Source: Geosiphon pyriformis | Taxonomy: Eukaryota > Glomeromycota > Glomeromycetes > Archaeosporales > Geosiphonaceae | Direction: 5' to 3' | Assembly: GCA_016748015.1 (NCBI GenBank) | Contig: JAAOMT010000602.1 | Span: 385,696 to 449,695, forward strand | DNA: 64,000 bases | In this document: piece after piece, positions 10,840 through 22,616 of the stretch | How positions within the stretch are numbered: position 1 is the stretch's first letter | How the letters are laid out: every line of letters starts with the position of its first letter | The notes under the pieces: generated by a model | The model's input: only the letters and a program-made list of their open reading frames with translations | The model's database searches: none | What the model was told of the DNA's origin: nothing | Translations under genes and position numbers: made by a program

Positions 10840-12030
10840 TTATTTATACAAAACGTATTTTTTTTATATATTGAAAATTTTTTTATAAATTTTTACAATA
10901 GAAACAATAGGAAATTCCAAGTTTTTAAAATATGAAATACATCTTCAAAAATCTATCGAATTATTAAAATTTATAATTTAATTTGAATTTTATTATTAAC
11001 ATAGAAAATTCACAATTTACAAATTAATTATAATAAAAATTTCTAAAAATTGGGAATTATATTTTTAAAATATATAAACATAGCCAAGTTTTTTTTAATA
11101 TTAAATTTTTGTTAATATAATAAAATTTAAATAAATTAATAATGTTAAACAAATAACATATATAAATTTGTTATTTTTAATAATTTAGCAAATTTTGAAT
11201 TCTTTTTTGACTTAACTTGTTTTTATATTAAAGATATCTTGCATGTTAACTTTATTAATTTACCAAAAAAAATGGAAATTAATTAAATGGTATTATAAAA
11301 TTATCTTATTTTAAAAACTAAAACTATAGCTTTTATTTATAGGAAATTCGATTCTATAATTAGTTCACAACCAACCTGATTAGGGTAGATCGGAGAATAT
11401 TACACCACTTCTCCTCAAATTCTTAGCTCCTGTTTCTTTTAACATTTTTTAGAAGGTGATAGATTGTGGTAAGAGAGACGTTTATTCCAGCTTGTATTTC
11501 TTTGCTCTTTATTACAAATATAACACAGCTTGGCATTGCATTTCTGTCTTAGAAACCAACATTTCAAAATAAGGTTTTTAAAAAAAGTTTACTATAATAA
11601 TGCACTAAAAAATTATCAAAAACTTTGCCAATTACCTTGTGTTCCAGTTCTATGTTACAATATGCAAATCGGCTCCGAATTGGATTGGTTGTAAATAGAC
11701 GTATTTAAAATTTGAGCATTTGATGTCATCTGTGAAACTGTTGCTGCAAGATTTGGTTGTATTGTTTTTTTATATCCAAGATGCTATTCAGATATTAGAT
11801 TTTATGACGGTTCAGTTTTGTGAATGGTGTTTTTTTGAGCAATAAGTTTAGAAAAAAAGGGAAAAAATTCCGCAGCTTTGGAACTAGAAAATGTTGACTG
11901 TCACTGTTTTTAATATAGAAATTAAATAACTAAGCATAAAACAAATTTTTAATGAACCAAGAATTTTTCATTATTCTCATAAATACATTTTTATTAACTT
12001 AATTTTTTTTGGAAAATGAAAGTAGAAATT
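10840..12030. other. Intergenic region, no gene seen
   Basis: 10840-11340 is AT-rich. 11340-11930 is less AT-rich, but stops occur in all frames and no exon series could be built. It lies between the TIR element and the 171-bp array 3' of the HMG-box gene, and may hold a distal untranslated region or a decayed gene. Confidence 0.5.
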
Positions 12031-12032
12031 GT

Positions 12033-12716
12033 GAAAATCAGGAAGAATAGTTGCATCTTAATTTAAAATCAAGTCTTTCGGCATATTAATCGATTTTAGA
12101 ATTGAAAAGAAATCAAATAATTTCAAGGTTATATGTTCAAATGAATTACTCTATTAAATAAAATTGACATGAAAGCTTAAAAAAACATAACATATTATAT
12201 CAAGAAAATCAGGAAGAATAGTTGCATCTTAATTTAAAATCAAGTCTTTCGGCATATTAATCGATTTTAAAATTGAAAAGAAATCAAATAATTTCAAGGT
12301 TATATTTTCAAATGAATTACTCTATTAAATAAAATTGACATGAAAGCTTAAAAAAACATAACATATTATATCAAGAAAATCAGGAAGAATAGTTGCATCT
12401 TAATTTAAAATCAAGTCTTTCGGCATATTAATCGATTTTAAAATTGAAAAGAAATCAAATAATTTCAAGGTTATATTTTCAAATGAATTACTCTATTAAA
12501 TAAAATTGACATGAAAGCTTAAAAAAACATAACATATTATATCAAGAAAATCAGGAAGAATAGTTGCATCTTAATTTAAAATCAAGTCTTTCGGCATATT
12601 AATCGATTTTAAAATTGAAAAGAAATCAAATAATTTCAAGGTTATATTTTCAAATGAATTACTCTATTAAATAAAATTGACATGAAAGCTTAAAAAAACA
12701 TAACATATTATATCAA
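12033..12716 (+). repeat. Tandem array, four copies of a 171-bp unit
   Basis: The landmark GGAAGAATAGTTGCATC recurs at 12041, 12212, 12383 and 12554, giving an exact 171-bp period. Copies 2 to 4 look identical by eye; copy 1 differs at a few bases (TTTTAGAATTG and TATATGTTC instead of TTTTAAAATTG and TATATTTTC). Such sameness points to recent expansion or gene conversion. The array ends about 270 bp from the stop codon of the HMG-box gene. No ORF runs through the unit. Confidence 0.95.
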
Positions 12717-12984
12717 GAAAAAAAAACAGAGTTTAATCAAGAGTTTATTTTGTTAATATCTTGAATTTGGATGGAAACGAAGATTATATACTTTTCTAAT
12801 TTGTAAAACAATTTTTTTTAGGTTCAATAATATGGAAAGAAAAAAGAAGGAAATTCTACAAAATGATTTCTAAATCAATTCATATTTTTTATAAGATTTG
12901 AGAAGAAAAAAATGTTTATCACTAAAAAATTTACATGAAGGGAGATAAAATGTAAAACCTTCAAGGTTATTTCTTGGAGAATAT

Positions 12985-14049
12985 TTAATAGGAATCCAAA
13001 ATCCAATCAGTAGGAACATCATATGCCGTGAAAAATGGTAATGAGATTTCGAAAAAGTCTTCAGGTTCTTCCATCACAAAATCCCAATTAGTTGCCTCAT
13101 GATAGCTTTTCCTGGCAAAATTGACACAAGAAGGTTGATCTTTTTCATAAATGACTGGGGGCATTTGAGCCAAGCTTTCAAATTCAGGCATTGGGCAAAA
13201 TTGATTCGTAAAATATTCCGAGTCATTGAAATTCTTAGGCAAATAATAATGCTCTGAATCTGGTTGTGTTTGTATTATAGGATGGTAGTTTAAATTTGGG
13301 TCGCTGCAATTTGAATCAAAGATCCAGAATGGTTCATTCATTGGATCAGATGAGAACCCATTTGAATATTTAATTTCATCTCTTGTTAGAGAAACCTGAA
13401 ATTCAGATGGGGAAAATTTGTTGTCCAACAACTGTTGATTGTTATCTTCTTGTATTTTAGAATTTCTCAGTGAAATAGAAGGATAATTAAGAGAGCTCAA
13501 CTCGCTTCTTTCTTCTGAATTTTCAGTTTTGGATAAAATTGATTTATTGGGATTGGTATAAGCCATTTTCTTTGAAGAATATTTTAACTTAGCCTTATCT
13601 TTCCGAAATTTCTTTTGTAATTGTGAAATTGATTTTTTTCTGGCAAGAGTATTTGAAGAATTTTGTGACTCTGGTATAGGATTGCAAGAAATAGGTTTCA
13701 GGCTTTGTGCAATTTCTCGTGAAATTCGGCGAAAATCATCTTTCACGGCAACAGATTTATTTTTCCACTTTTCTGAAGCCAATGAAGACACGCTTTTAGC
13801 TGGAAGAAAGTAACCATTGTTACTTAAAACCTTCATAAATGCTTTTCGGAAAAGCATAAAGCAGTTTGGTGGTTTAACATTTTCAACTCTTCCTGTTTTA
13901 TATTTCCTTTTGAGGTTCTCTAATTCATCAGTTAAAGGAAACGGTACGTCAATTTCCTTCAAGGGCTTTTTTATTTTTATGAGAGGATTGGTAAATTGAT
14001 TAGGTGAAGGTGGTGAGGATAGTGTTTGATGAGCATTTGGGGTTCCCAT
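12985..14049 (-). CDS. HMG-box (MATA_HMG-type) DNA-binding protein
   Basis: A 354-residue intronless frame with one HMG box at about residues 58-118. The box opens VKPPNCFMLFRKAF, and the second and third helices carry SVSSLASEKWKNKS and VKDDFRRISREIA. This pattern fits the sequence-specific MATA_HMG class (mating-type and Ste11-like regulators), which bend DNA in the nucleus. Arbuscular mycorrhizal fungi carry many such genes. A basic stretch at about residues 137-162 (RKKS...KKFRKDKAKLKYSSKK) is a likely nuclear localisation signal. The rest is Ser/Asn/Pro-rich and acidic towards the C-terminus, as in transcription factors. The start is the first ATG of the frame; a TATA-like site lies about 75 bp upstream. 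Flanking genes give no link to a zygomycete-type sex locus, so the role in mating is open. Confidence 0.85.
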   Translation of the reverse strand: MGTPNAHQTLSSPPSPNQFTNPLIKIKKPLKEIDVPFPLTDELENLKRKYKTGRVENVKPPNCFMLFRKAFMKVLSNNGYFLPAKSVSSLASEKWKNKSVAVKDDFRRISREIAQSLKPISCNPIPESQNSSNTLARKKSISQLQKKFRKDKAKLKYSSKKMAYTNPNKSILSKTENSEERSELSSLNYPSISLRNSKIQEDNNQQLLDNKFSPSEFQVSLTRDEIKYSNGFSSDPMNEPFWIFDSNCSDPNLNYHPIIQTQPDSEHYYLPKNFNDSEYFTNQFCPMPEFESLAQMPPVIYEKDQPSCVNFARKSYHEATNWDFVMEEPEDFFEISLPFFTAYDVPTDWILDSY

Positions 14050-14120
14050 TATTCTGGTAAGCTACTTTTGAAAAAGAATTGAAAAAATAGTGTTGTTTAG
14101 ATTTTAGAAATGAGAAAAGC

Positions 14121-14130
14121 TATATTTATA
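14121..14130 (-). promoter_or_regulatory. Possible TATA box of the HMG-box gene
   Basis: On the minus strand this reads TATAAATATA, 72-81 bp upstream of the ATG at 14049. In so AT-rich a genome chance matches are common, so only the position supports it. Confidence 0.35.
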
Positions 14131-17001
14131 CTTTCTTCCAAAAAATAAAAATAATTAACCTTAGAGTGGCGTATTTTATATTTGTGAAACAGGATAGTTG
14201 GAAGTTTTTAAATTTCTAGCCACATTGTTTCTGTAAATTATGTCTACGGAAACTAAGCCCGAAATAAATTCGGATATGGGAAACAAATGATTAAGAAAAC
14301 CACATGGGAGGAGAAAGATTACGTGTCATGCACGAATATTCTCAAAAGTGGTAAAAGACTAGTGGGTCATATTTGAATACATCTATGTGACTTCTTTTAA
14401 TGTATTATATCTTTTAAGAAACTTCTTATATGAGTTCATTAGAGTAAGAAAATTCTGTAACTTTCAAAAATAAATAAAACGCGTTTATTTTATAATTATG
14501 CCCTTTTTAATTAGTGCTCCAAAACACAAACTCCTGATAAAACGCGACGTGTTCTGGAATGTTGGAATAAGCATGACTAAAGAATAAATCTAGTTTTTAA
14601 AAAAATTCTTTGTAAAACGATAACCGACGGAACGCCAAATATGCAGGAAGAGAGAAATTAAAATTTTTCATCTTTTTTTTTTCACCAAAAAATCTGACCG
14701 AATATTGATTCTATTGAATAATTCTGGTCAATTTCGGTAACTTTGAATCACTTGTGAACAATTAGAGTTTTATAGATCTATTCTGAACTTCAACCATATG
14801 GCCGAATATGCATTAGAATGTGACACCGTATCTATAATAGTGGAAGAAATCTGTCAAATATCGTCATATGCATAATTATGATTGACGATGACACCAATAT
14901 GAATTCTCAAATAATTTATGAGTCAAAAACTGAAAGAATGAAATTCGGCAAATCTTCATGAATATCCAAATACTTTGTGGTTCGTATTTATTTATTAAAA
15001 ACTAAAAAATAAAAAGCCAAAGAAATTTGAGATTTAATAAAGTTCTATTCTGAAAGCAATACACAATCAAAGTAGATTCCAAAAACTGCCAAGAACAAAA
15101 ATACATAAATTATATTGTAAAAATTCTATATTTAATGCTTAATTCTGAAAATTTATAAAAAATCATATGAGATATAGAGATAAATATTATTTTTTGTTTA
15201 ACACAATCAAAAGAAGATTTCTAAACATATTTTCACCTTCTAAGATTATATTTTAAACTTCTATAGGCACCCCTAAATTCTGCAGATATTTTCTCATGGA
15301 CTTTAATATCACGAAATAAAAGCAAAAACCATGTCTGTTTTAGGTTTTATGATAAAATGCATAATAACTAAAGGATAATAGTTTTTAATGCATAACAGTT
15401 AATATTTAAACTCTGATTCAGGTTTCTTTAGTAAAATTGAAATTAAACAAAGACCTATTTTAAACAAACTGTTCATATACATGCCATATGACGTTCTCAA
15501 GGCATTAGATTATCTCGTGTGCGCGAAAAAAATGTTATTTCATGTGTGTGAACGATCATAACCAAAAACATTTTTAATATTGTATGAAATCTAAAATTCG
15601 GATTTTGCATTGTGTAATTTATGGCTAAAAAGAGTGGAAAAAGGATTTATCAGTTTAAAATTTATTCTTTTATCAAGTACATGCATGAAAGATTTTCATT
15701 AGATAGTATCCCATTTTTAGGTTTCTAAAATTTATCAAGTTACCATATTTTAGGCTATTATCATCCAGATTAAAATCTGGAAACAAATTGTTTTCACTTA
15801 AAACTTTAAATGTGTGAATTTTTTAAAAAGTTTTCCTTGACGAGAAATGAAAGTTTTGCTTTAAGTTTTTGTTAATAATATTTGTGAATAGCATAAGTTT
15901 ACAAAGTTTTTTTTTTTGAAAAAGATGTAATTTTTTATAATCAAACTGCTTGATATGTTTAGCCTTTTTTTGCTTTTTATTCAAAACACAAATATTTAGT
16001 ATAAAATCAAAAACTTGTAAAAGCTTTTCAAATTTAAGTCTTTAATACATTAATAAATTACATATATTAAAAAGTTTTTGAAAGAATAAAGAATTTTAAT
16101 TTGTAGATATTTGCTATAAATAATTTTTTTTTGCCAAGTATAATTTTAATTTTTAAAATAATATTATAATTCTTTTTTTATTTTTAAGATTTAACCATTC
16201 AGACCAAATTATTTTAAAAATCATAAATAAATTTAAGCAGTTTTTTTTATTGTAAAATTTTTTACAACAATAATAAATGTAATCTTGGCCAGTTCAAATG
16301 GGTAATTACATATAGTAAATACATGAATTATATGTATTGTAAAAGTAAAATTCAACAGAACCATACTTTTTAATAACAACTAATTAAATAAAATAAATTA
16401 AATTAAATTATTGTTTTTTGTTTAAATTTTAATATTAGATTTTAATAATAAAGAATATTTTAGAATAATAACATTTTATTAATAAAAAATATATAATACA
16501 AAAATATTTTAATTTACATAATATTTAATAATATTTAAGTAAAAAAAAATTGGTTCAAAAGTTAATTAAACAAGTAATATTTTATAGTTAAACTATTTTT
16601 TGGGATAAATTCAAAATTAAATTAAAAAAAACCTGATATTAAAATATTTAATTATACAAATTCCACTTCAATATTAAATAAGCTTTTTAAAAATAACAAT
16701 ATAAAAAAATTGGTTTGTTTTTTTCCAAAAATTGAATAAAATTTTTACATAAAATGGACAAATTATTTTAATACTATTTTAAATGTAAAAATATAAATTT
16801 TGAAATTTGTAAATTAATAAAAACAAATAAACAAATTTAAAAAAACCTTAATTCAAAATATAAAAATAATTTTGTTAAAAAAAATAAAATCTTAAAGAAA
16901 TCTAAAAATTTTGTTAAAAAACCTAATTAAATTAATGTAAATTAATTATTGAGAATAATATTATTATTATATTTTATAATAACCATTATGACATAGAGTA
17001 A
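14131..17001. other. Intergenic region upstream of the HMG-box gene, no gene seen
   Basis: 14131-15600 has near-average composition for this genome's spacers and only short frames; from 15600 it turns strongly AT-rich. No exon series, RNA gene or recognisable repeat could be supported on either strand. Confidence 0.55.
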
Positions 17002-17136
17002 ATGGCAATAGGCGTGCGTAAGCCACTACAAATGGTGGCTGGAGTGAACAGGGCATTCGTGTCAGGTGAAAAATTTGCAGCTGTAGCCTTGATTGGTCCG
17101 GGTGCCTACACCATCAGCAGAAAAAATAAAAAATAA
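17002..17136 (+). CDS. Small ORF (44 codons) in a GC-richer island, unknown
   Basis: The frame runs ATG to TAA and starts MAIGVRKPLQMVAGVNRAF. It sits in a sharply bounded island of about 120 bp with much higher GC than the kilobases of AT-rich DNA around it. The opposite strand is also open over most of the island. A perfect 6-bp stem, AGCCAC/GTGGCT with an 8-base loop, lies at about 17031-17050. I do not recognise the product. It could be a small gene, the sole surviving exon of a decayed gene, a non-coding RNA, or a short foreign insert. Coding status is uncertain. Confidence 0.25.
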   Translation: MAIGVRKPLQMVAGVNRAFVSGEKFAAVALIGPGAYTISRKNKK

Positions 17137-18398
17137 ATTCTAAAATTATTATTAAGTATTCAAATGTTAAAATATTTATTATTTTCGTTAGTTTATAAAT
17201 ATAATTAAATATAAAAAGAATTAAATTTAGTAAATAATAATAATTTCAATAAATTATTAAAAAATTATTGTTCAAAAATACCTATATTTTAAGATTCTAA
17301 AAATTTTAACACTTGAAATAAATCAATTTTGTCGGAAAAATGTGTTTTAACCAATTTATAACCTTTAAAACTCAAAAATATATAAATTTTAAATTTTAAA
17401 TGTTTTATATTATGTAAACTAAATTGTAAAAATTTAAATGTTATTTTTGTTAATTAAAATAAATCAATTAATCAATAAAATTTTATCCGTAAAAAATTTA
17501 GTATCAATTATAATGTCAATATTTCTTATTTAAATAAAATTTTTAATTGATCTTAATTATAAAACAAAATCTTTTTTAATAATAAATATTTATTAAGGAT
17601 GGAATTGCGAATGTGCCAAATAAGTATTACATTAATTACGACTAATTGCAATTATATGATTTAAATTTTCAACCCTGTAATAATTACACATTACACCAGT
17701 TGCCACTTATTAAGATGTCATTTTTAATATTTAGTAAATAAACTTTTCATAAGAAATTTAAAAAGCAATTTAGTTAATTTAATTTTATAAAACTGATAAT
17801 TTTAAATTATAATAAAGCAAATTATTAAAAAATTGTAAATAAAATAAAAATTTAAATAAAAATATTTTAAAAATTATTATTAAATATTTTTTGCATTAAT
17901 TAATTTAAATATACAAATTTATTCATTATTTAATGATATATAATAATAATATTTGATTAATTATGATACATCTATTTTTTGACATTGTTACTAAATTAAT
18001 ACCTGAATCAATAATTTTTTAAAATAAATTTTTTGAATTTTAATCATTTTATTATTGTTATAAATAGTATTTTTAATTTGCTTTTTATAAACCCAAATTA
18101 ATAATTTATTCCTAAAATATTATTAATTAATAATATTCATATTTTTATAATTAACTTGTTTAAATTTTTTTGTGTAAACAATGGTTTTAAAAAAAGCTTA
18201 ATTTTTAATTTTAGCTTTATAATCATTATTATTGTTATTATTATTTAAAATAATAAATCTTTGATTTCATAAAAAACTCCATTTCTCTGAAATACGTGTA
18301 TATCTTGAGCATTTTCTGATTTATTCTTTTTTTCAAAAACATTTAAAATTAAGTCCGAAAACATTTTCTAAAATATTTTTTGAAAAATCTTTATTCCA
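17137..18398. other. AT-rich intergenic region upstream of DcpS
   Basis: Mostly A and T. A slightly GC-richer patch at about 17600-17720 (GGAATTGCGAATGTGCC ... CCAGTTGCCACTT) has no long frame. The last 150 bp hold the DcpS 5' leader; no clear TATA box can be singled out. Confidence 0.55.
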
Positions 18399-19659
18399 AT
18401 GTCTCAAACAATTCAAACTTCCATCCCATCTGAGGGGATTTTTCCACGTCCACCTAAAGACGAGGAGCTTTTAGGGTTTCAATTTTTCAAGGTTTTGAGT
18501 GAAGGTAGAAGTTGTTTTTGGTTTGTAAAAACATAGCTTCTATTCATTGATTTATGAATTAATTATCAGACCCTAGAACAAAAACTTTAAATGTTTTGGG
18601 TTTTCTTCAAGCTGACAACGAAGCTCCTACGCATGCTATCTTGCTTCTTGAAAAAACACACTTTAACAATGAAGAAATTTCTGTTCTTGCAAGAGAACGA
18701 GTTGAAAAATGGATTTCGCATGAATCCAATGATATATATCACATATATTTCGGAACTACCAAGAACAATGAGAAATGGCCCGACTTTAAAGTGACCATCA
18801 TTTGGCCAGCGACTGATATGGTAAATTAACAAAAGAATTTGGCTAACTTATCGAATAAAACCTTTACTTCTAGTTCTTTCAATTGTGACAGCATATCAGG
18901 AAGTATAGCGCGCAGTCTCGCTATTTGGTGGCGGAGACCCCAAAAATATACCAAGATGTTGTCAAAAGTTTCATTGAAGCTATTCCAATTAGCCGGATTC
19001 AATGGGTTTACAATATCCTGGCCAAAGATAAAGAGGCTGAAAAAATTTTATTGGAGTCTGCAGGCGAAGATGGGTTCATTGTTTTGCCAGACATGTAAAT
19101 TAAATTTTCTGAATCTTGAAATAATCCACTTAGATACAACATTTAATCAAATTTCTATATATCAGGAAATGGGATGGGGTCACTTTGGAAAGCTTATACC
19201 TGCTTGCAATCGTAAACCGTCGAGACATTCATTCTTTACGTGATCTAAATCAAAACCACTTGTCATTTCTAAAGAACTTGCGACGGAAGATATTGGATTT
19301 CATACCAGCTCGCTTTCCTGGAATTCGGCCTGATCAGTTACGACTCTTTGTCCATTACCAACCATCCTACTGTAAGTTTAAATCAATATTGAAGACCAAA
19401 TATTTCAAATTATAATTTGTAAAGGAAAATTTGAATTTTAGACCATTTTCATGTCCACATAACTCATATTGCCCAGGACAGCATTCCAGGTGGAATCGCG
19501 ATAGAAAAGGCTCACTTATTAGACACAATCATTGATAATATCGCTAATATTGCGGGCGATTATTATCAAAGGGCCACGCTGACATACGCCCTTGGTGAAA
19601 ACGAACCCTTATTTTCCCTGTTGAATGATGTTGGTGCTAGAGTAAGCCCTCAAACATAA
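18399..19659 (+). CDS. DCPS: Scavenger mRNA decapping enzyme (m7GpppX diphosphatase, HIT family)
   Basis: Five exons, 18399-18504, 18570-18820, 18892-19094, 19166-19371 and 19442-19659, join through GT-AG introns of 65-71 bp into 327 codons, close to the 337 of human DcpS. The enzyme hydrolyses the cap left after 3'-to-5' mRNA decay. The N-terminal dimerisation domain contains FGTTKNNEKWPDFKVTIIWP and KYSAQSRYLVAETP. Exon 3 ends GFIVLPDM and exon 4 continues KWDGVTLESLYLLAIVNRRD, both conserved in the family. The histidine triad is H257-F-H259-V-H261 at the start of exon 5, with H259 the expected nucleophile. The C-terminus has LLDTIIDNI and DYYQRATLTYALGENEPL as in animal DcpS. The start is the first ATG before a good match. 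All splice phases are consistent and no breaks are seen. It is convergent with the E2 gene. Confidence 0.93.
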
Positions 19660-19931
19660 AATTAAATTTTGAATTCGGAGAAATGTAGAACCTAAAGTGC
19701 AAAAAGCATTTGGCCAGAAATTTCTAAGTTCCCCAGCACATGAACCTTTAATGGTCAATCCTTTTATTTATAAATTCACTTTAAGAATTTATTTTGAATT
19801 TCCATAACAGATTAACCCGCAGGCCTATTTTTTATTTTGAATCATATTATTTTAGTCGTTATAACTGATGTTCCAGTGGCAGATAAGTATCAGTCGGTCG
19901 TTATACGATGTGCATCCCATTGTGATGGACA
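19660..19931. other. Convergent 3' intergenic region
   Basis: 272 bp separate the stop codons of DcpS (plus) and the E2 gene (minus). AATAAA-like words occur, but the two poly(A) sites cannot be told apart by eye. No ORF is supported. Confidence 0.6.
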
Positions 19932-21642
<1,711 letters not shown>

Positions 21643-21649
21643 AATGTGG

Positions 21650-22610
21650 TTGAAATACAATCAAGAAAAAAGACAAAAGCAAACAGCGACCGTTAACACG
21701 CGTTATTTTGCAACTATTAAATAGATCTTTACGTCAGTGTATCTTTATATTTAACAGATTATTAATAATTAAAAAACAAATACTATTACATGTTTGATAT
21801 GATTGCCAATTTTTTATTCTAATATTTACAAGTTCAAATATCCAATACAATAGCCAAAACTAGTAATTTTTCTACTAAAGTAAATTTTAACCAACTGCAA
21901 ATTGCCATAGCTATAAATTTTGTAAATACAAATAATATAACAAAAAAGATTTTCAAATATAAAATAGCAAATTTACAACTTATAAAATAATTATCTGTTA
22001 ATTTATTAAGTAAACTGTATACATTATATATATAAATATTTTTAATTTTGTATATAAAAACAAAATATTATTAAATAATATATATATTTTATGTTCTAAT
22101 AATGTTTTAATACTAAATAAATTAAAAATACATATAAACAGAATATTAAAACATTGAAAAATTGAAAAAATACTATGTTAATATAATTTAAAAATTTTTA
22201 AAAGACCAACTTAATTTATTATAATAAACTATTAAGTTATATATATGTTTTACTAAAATTTAATACCAAAATTAATGTTCAAACTTTAATAAAATTGGTT
22301 AAATTAATAATTTGAGTAATACAAACAAAATATTAATTTACAAAATATATATTCAAGTTTTAAAAGTATAAAGTTAATATTAAATAATTATATTAATTTA
22401 AATATTTAAATATTTTATTATGTTTTAATAAAATATGGTTTTTTATAAACTATATTAATTACATAAAAATTATTATAAATAATGTAGTTTTATACATAGC
22501 AAATCATTAAAATTTAAGTTAATAAATACTTATATATTTTTTAAATCAAAAATATTTAATATTTTTATTTTGCCAAATAATTTACATATTTTTATTTTAT
22601 TTTAATTATT
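21650..22610. other. AT-rich spacer, no gene seen
   Basis: Contains the 5' side of the E2 gene in its first 100 bp (with CG-containing GTTAACACGCG near 21690-21705) and then almost pure A and T up to the half-LINE. Nothing else can be supported. Confidence 0.6.
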
Positions 22611-22616
22611 AATCTT

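Noticed and set aside
11385-11400. Sequencing adapter trace (GTAGATCGGAGAATAT)
   Set aside because: Only the first eight or nine bases resemble the common adapter start and the sequence then diverges; it is chance.
11655-11670. Octamer-like ATGCAAAT as a regulatory site
   Set aside because: A single short match in AT-rich DNA with no nearby gene start on that side.
12985-14049. A zygomycete-type sex locus
   Set aside because: The flanks are DcpS and an E2 enzyme with a transposon on the other side. The triose-phosphate transporter and RNA helicase genes typical of that locus are not present.
14240-14290. Short ATG frame MSTETKPEINSDMGNK upstream of and divergent from the HMG-box gene
   Set aside because: Only 16 codons, no downstream exon with a GT donor could be joined, and no likeness to a known protein.
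17002-17136. tRNA or SINE head in the GC-rich island
   Set aside because: There is a weak A-box-like TAGCCTTGATTGG, but no B box and no cloverleaf; left as unknown.
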